The position numbers and the translations under genes were made by a program. From Parachlorella kessleri (Eukaryota; Chlorophyta; Trebouxiophyceae; Chlorellales; Chlorellaceae), in assembly GCA_001598975.1 (NCBI GenBank), contig BBXU01001768.1, forward strand, positions 1 through 11,311: a stretch of 11,311 bases of DNA. Direction: 5' to 3'. Under the pieces are notes generated by a model, which was given only the letters and a program-made list of their open reading frames with translations, searched no databases and was not told where the DNA came from. This document shows, piece by piece, positions 7,859-11,311 of this stretch (the stretch's first letter is position 1; each line of letters opens with the position of its first letter).

Positions 7859-9397
7859 ATGCTGCGCTCTGCTGCAACGAGGGCGATACGCCCTGTCAGG
7901 GCGCTGCGTGCCATCAGCGGCATCCCAAACCTTGGGGACAGCTTTGATAAGGAAGGTCATGTCCTTGTAACGGAGCAGGAGCAAGGAAACATCTCTCAGG
8001 CAAGTCGTTGATCAGTTGTTGCGCCAACAGGTGCTTTAGCAGGTTGTTACGGGCCCACCGACTGGCGCACCTACCATCACCTAATTGGCCAACACTCACG
8101 TATACTACGGGTGCTGTGCAGAGGGTTCAAGAAGCAGCTGCCAACGCCGACTTATCGGCAAGTCCCAGTGTGCTACAGCTTCTGTGTTGTACATTCGGTC
8201 CACCTGGCCTTGGACCATCGTCCTGGAGAGACTAGCACCTGGCCTTAGGCTACCGTGCTGGAAAGACTAGCACCGTGTGCATTGTGCCTGTGCAATAGTG
8301 GGGGACCTAGCCTTGGCTACCCCTGGCCCGCATGTTGCTTTGGCCTATGGTTGTGACTGGATGCCCTGCAGAGCTACAAGAAGGATACAAGGTGGATGCA
8401 TGTTGGCGAGACCATGGCCGACCTCATTCTTCGAGAAAGCCTGGAAGCGCTGCAGGTGGGTGTGGGCACACACGGTTATGTGTCGTTGCGACCTTGGTGA
8501 CTAAATGTCTCTGTAAGCGACCTGTTGGTTCCTCACGTGGCATATTGCGCCTGATGGCCACTCCCTGAGCAGGTGGTCTGCGTGGTGGCCGCCTACTGTG
8601 AGTAGTCTCAGGGTAGGGGGAAGCCCGGCCCATGCACGCAGTGTGATTGAAGGTGCAAACAAACAGCCAGTGGGGCCTTGCTGCCCTCTGCCTGCCTGCA
8701 GGAGGCGCGTGAGGCAGAGGTGGCTCGGCGGATGAGCCCCGAGAGGCCGCTGCCCGGGTGTGGGGTCCACTCCCACGCCCACGACTGCTGCTGCGGTGGG
8801 GGGGAGGACGAGGTGGGGGCGCCGGGCATCGACGTCGAGCCAGCTGGCAAGGCAACTGGAGGAGCACAGGCGTGATTCTCATCAGTACGACATTACGGCG
8901 CCGGGCTGGTTTAGGGATGATATTGCAAGGGGGTACTGGGGGGAGGGGGGGGGTGTCCAACGGGGAGTTTTGGGTAACCTAGGGCGGGCGGCAGTGCCAG
9001 TGAGGGTGCAGCATGTGGAGGTGCGCTGCAAGCGAGAAGAGCTGGGATGGAGTGAATAGCACGAAGAAAGCATGGGATCTCGGAGGGGGGGAATTTCAAC
9101 GAGCACAAACACAGGTTATCTGCGGCGTGCCCAACAGGACTTCCTCCTAAGATTCTAGGGTGCCAGGTTGCAGGGATATGGAAAGGTATTTCGTCTGGCA
9201 TACTGTCAGAACCGGCAGGAGAGGGGTACGAGAGGGGTGCTACCTTTGAGCTAGAAGACGGCAGCATTGCACAGCGCATGCGCGATGAGCGGACCAGGGC
9301 GAAGGAAGTACAATGTTTATACCATTGGGTGTGTGGCAGATTACACATCATTATCTGTAAACAGTCTGGCAGTTGTGTGATTGACTCAAAGTCATGA
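7859..9397 (+). CDS. Unrecognised nuclear gene with mitochondrial-type presequence (3' end unresolved)
   Basis: Proposed exons: 7859-7999, 8122-8157, 8372-8455, 8702-8719, 8844-8973 and 9174-9397, about 210 residues. Residues 1-21 (MLRSAATRAIRPVRALRAIS then G) hold five evenly spaced arginines and no acidic residue, as in a mitochondrial presequence. Later parts are coding-like: QRVQEAAANADLS; SYKKDTRWMHVGETMADLIL leading into a helix RESLEALQEAREAE; LARQLEEHRRDSHQ and YDITAPGWFRDDIARGYW; then IWKGISSGILSEPAGEGYER and ATFELEDGSIAQRMRDERTR. Exon 1 ends CAG|GCAAGT, a GC donor, and the exon 2 donor may also be GC. Exons 1, 3 and their joins look best. The frame starting at 8702 may instead run on to TGA 8873-8875 through a His/Cys-rich stretch; another end is TAG 9057-9059, and the last ~30 residues of the modelled exon 6 look doubtful. 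No family is recognised and no function is proposed beyond possible mitochondrial location. Confidence 0.5.
8202..8271. repeat. 35-bp tandem duplication
   Basis: Two adjacent 35-bp copies (8202-8236 and 8237-8271), both starting ACCTGGCCTT and ending AGACTAGC, differ at several central positions. A degenerate piece resembling a third copy begins near 8305. It lies in a predicted intron of the plus-strand gene between exons 2 and 3. Confidence 0.75.
9341..9345 (-). terminator. Candidate poly(A) signal of the AP endonuclease gene
   Basis: TTACA on the plus strand gives TGTAA on the minus strand. It is the first such motif downstream of the TAG stop at 9883-9881 and implies a 3' UTR of about 550 nt. 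Motif and position are the only evidence. Confidence 0.4.
9356..9360 (+). terminator. Candidate poly(A) signal of the presequence-bearing plus-strand gene
   Basis: TGTAA on the plus strand, 11 bp beyond the opposing signal. It would serve the plus-strand gene if its stop is TGA 8873-8875 or TAG 9057-9059. If the gene continues to TGA 9395-9397 the motif is inside the coding region and is not the signal. Confidence 0.3.
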
Positions 9398-9880
9398 ACG
9401 ACTTTGTTGGATGCCCCTGGAACGAGTGGACAAGCCAGCCTGGTACCCCCTTTCTCTCGACACAGTGTGTCTAACCACACAGAAAGACCGCTCCTGCTCT
9501 GGACTCTGATGCCCCAGCCAAAAGAGGCCTACCCGCAGCCACTGTTAACTCCTGCTGCTACCAAGGCTATACACCCACCTGCAAAACCTCAACCTGCCGC
9601 TGCACCCTACACCCCATGCCAGGTTGAATCCGTCCAAACCAGCTCCGCTTGCTACCCATAGCCTACCAGTTACCACCATACGTGCAGGGTGCTCACCCAT
9701 TCTGCCACGCTATGAGTAGGCTAGGCCACCAATTCCAACCAATACAGCATGTCAAAACTCAGGCAGGGCCCAGAGCATCATTGCGTGCAAAACCCTGCTG
9801 GTACAGTTCAACCATATCTCCTCTCTGTCCGCACTACCTGCTACCATTGCCATACACATCATGTCAAGCCTGGGGGGCAG
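9398..9880 (-). other. 3' untranslated region of the AP endonuclease gene
   Basis: The stretch follows the endonuclease stop on the minus strand and reaches toward the candidate signal at 9345-9341. Open frames on the plus strand (such as one starting at 9404) have no features of a protein and are ignored. No repeat or RNA gene was seen. Confidence 0.45.
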
Positions 9881-11251
9881 CTAGGCTCGCAGCACTAGCA
9901 CCACGGGGCAGTGGTCGCTGCCCAGCACATCATACGCGTGGTAGCACTCATGCACTCGGGGTAGCAGCGAGTCAGACACCTGCACGGGTAGGTAGAGCGT
10001 GCCAGGGTTGTTTTATTTGACCCGCACCTGTCAGCTCCAGCTAGCCAGCCAAGCCCAGGATGCTGCCTGCCCGTGCCAGGCATCCTCAGTGCACATAGCG
10101 CTGTAGCTGCCACCAGATGCCATGCTGTGACGCTGCGGCGACAGGTTGGAGGCGGCACGATGGCAGCATTCTAGGTGCTTTGTATTGTGGAGTGTTGCAT
10201 GCAGTAGCGGCCAGCCCTCTCTCCTCCTAGTGAAGCAGCCACTGCCACCACTATTGCGGTCGACCACCGATGACAAGGTGCGACTCACCAGCGCGTAATC
10301 GAGGCGCCACCCGGCGTTCTTGGCGCGGAGGTTGAAGCGGTAGCCCCAGTAGGTGTACCCCACCACTGCAGGCAGGGCAGTTGTGGGGAAGCGAGCAAGC
10401 GCCACGGGGTTGGGGGATTGGGGGTTGCAGATAGGACAGCATACAAGGGCAGATGCCTAGGGCAGGAGGTGCAGCAGGGACCGTCCGGTCAAGCACAAGC
10501 GAGGCACACCCGATCGTTTGGACCTCCTGGCTGTGACGGATAACCCTCTTACAACAAAAGTATATAGCGGTTGGGAAGAACAGTTACGCTGCTGCTGCTA
10601 CCTGCCCCGGCTCAGTGGGGTCCGCCCTTCACCTGTGCCGGCAGGACCCCACACACGGATAGCACGCAGGGAGCATGCCCGAGGCAACACCGCTTACTTG
10701 CGGGGCCATGCGGGCGTGCGCCTCCCAGCCACCGCGCCAGTCCGACTCACCGTCGGGGTACTGGTGCCTGAATGCGTCCACAAAGCCCTGGCTCAGCAGG
10801 TTGGCGGCGAAGGAGTCGCGCTCCTCCTGCGCAGAGCGGGCACAGCAGGTGGCCCCCTTGACGCAGCCAGCAGGCCATAGCCGGTCTCTTGAAGCAGGGG
10901 CGGGGTCCCCGCACCAAAAGGGGAGCATGCATGCTGCGAGGCTGCAAGGCGTGCCAAGAGTTGTAGCTGGCTGGGCCTGTGTGATGTGTGCCAGGTGGCA
11001 CCCCTAGCTTGCTGCCCTACTAAGATCTGCCATCCCATCTAACACCAAGATGCACGCGCTGAGCCCTGTGTGGCTGTCAGTCCCTCCCGGTGCTTTGCCA
11101 CTCGCGAGTAGTGGTGCCCCTTCAAGATAGGCAGCATGACGCACTGGGCCCGGAACAACCCGTCCCATACTGCCGCCAATGCTGTGCGCTGTGTGTGCTG
11201 TGGCGCACCTGGGTGAAGCCGGCGCTCTTACGGTTCCCCTTGGGGTTGTGG
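9881..11251 (-). CDS. AP endonuclease, ExoIII/APE1/ARP family, C-terminal part (5' end outside window)
   Basis: This enzyme cuts DNA 5' of abasic sites in base excision repair. Exons on the minus strand: 11251-11209, 10826-10751, 10365-10289 and 9979-9881, with matching phases (0, 1, 0) and GT..CAG introns, giving 97 residues and a TAG stop. The protein reads [14 protein letters not shown], then [20 protein letters not shown], then [20 protein letters not shown], then [20 protein letters not shown], ending with [19 protein letters not shown] carries the aspartate equivalent to human APE1 Asp283, and GSDHCP carries the Asp308/His309 pair. The upstream half, with the Mg-binding Glu and the GDLN motif, must lie right of 11311. 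[10 protein letters not shown] and SFAANLL-QGFVD recall plant ARP, a plastid nucleoid AP endonuclease, more than animal APE1, but APE1-like cannot be excluded. One oddity: the family usually has a bulky aromatic after WRLDY, here Ala. Confidence 0.93.
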
Positions 11252-11270
11252 CTGCAAGCACGGAGGAGCA

Positions 11271-11311
11271 AGGTGGGTGGGTGCGTGGGTGGGTGGGTGG
11301 GGTGGGAGGGC
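11271..11311. repeat. GGTG microsatellite at the right edge
   Basis: About nine GGTG/GGGT units with one GCGT interruption run to the window end. On the coding strand of the AP endonuclease gene this is a C/A-rich stretch just upstream of the acceptor at 11252, so it probably forms part of the pyrimidine tract region of that intron. It may continue beyond the window. Confidence 0.85.

Noticed and set aside
8911..9480. Minus-strand ORF of 189 residues
   Set aside because: It lies antisense to the better supported plus-strand exons at 8844-8973 and 9174-9310, is Pro/Ser/Cys-rich and matches no family.

Overview
The window looks like nuclear DNA of a green alga, most likely a chlorophycean of the Chlamydomonas/Volvox/Haematococcus type. 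The support is its GC-rich base composition, genes cut into many short exons by 120-580 nt introns with GT..CAG borders, many G- or C-rich simple repeats in the introns, and TGTAA motifs where algal poly(A) signals are expected. No bacterial operon, ribosome-binding site, rRNA, tRNA, CRISPR array or intact mobile element was seen. The species cannot be fixed from the sequence.

Layout, left to right. (1) 1-1480: no gene recognised; perhaps the 3' untranslated region of a plus-strand gene off the left edge. (2) 2226-7537, minus strand: an 11-exon gene rebuilt here exon by exon, all phases agreeing, giving a 444-residue protein. Its first 170 or so residues are a low-complexity, charged extension. 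The rest resembles a conserved protein of bacteria and plants of unknown function, with an ETKTRGTR block, a His-rich HGDHTHLAY block, an EGSYIISVKNPE block and a GEWK C-terminus. (3) 7538-7858: a short divergent promoter region. (4) 7859 to about 9397, plus strand: a gene starting with a clear mitochondrial-type presequence, with at least one probable GC-AG intron. Its family is not recognised and its 3' end is unresolved. (5) 9881-11251, minus strand: the last four exons of a class II (ExoIII/APE1/ARP-type) apurinic endonuclease; the 5' part lies beyond the right edge.

Genes 2 and 4 are head to head; genes 4 and 5 are tail to tail with their candidate poly(A) signals almost touching. There is no sign that the three proteins form one pathway. 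The most interesting items are the uncharacterised 444-residue protein, the unrecognised presequence-bearing protein with GC donor sites, and two intronic minisatellites beside exon 5 of the large gene.
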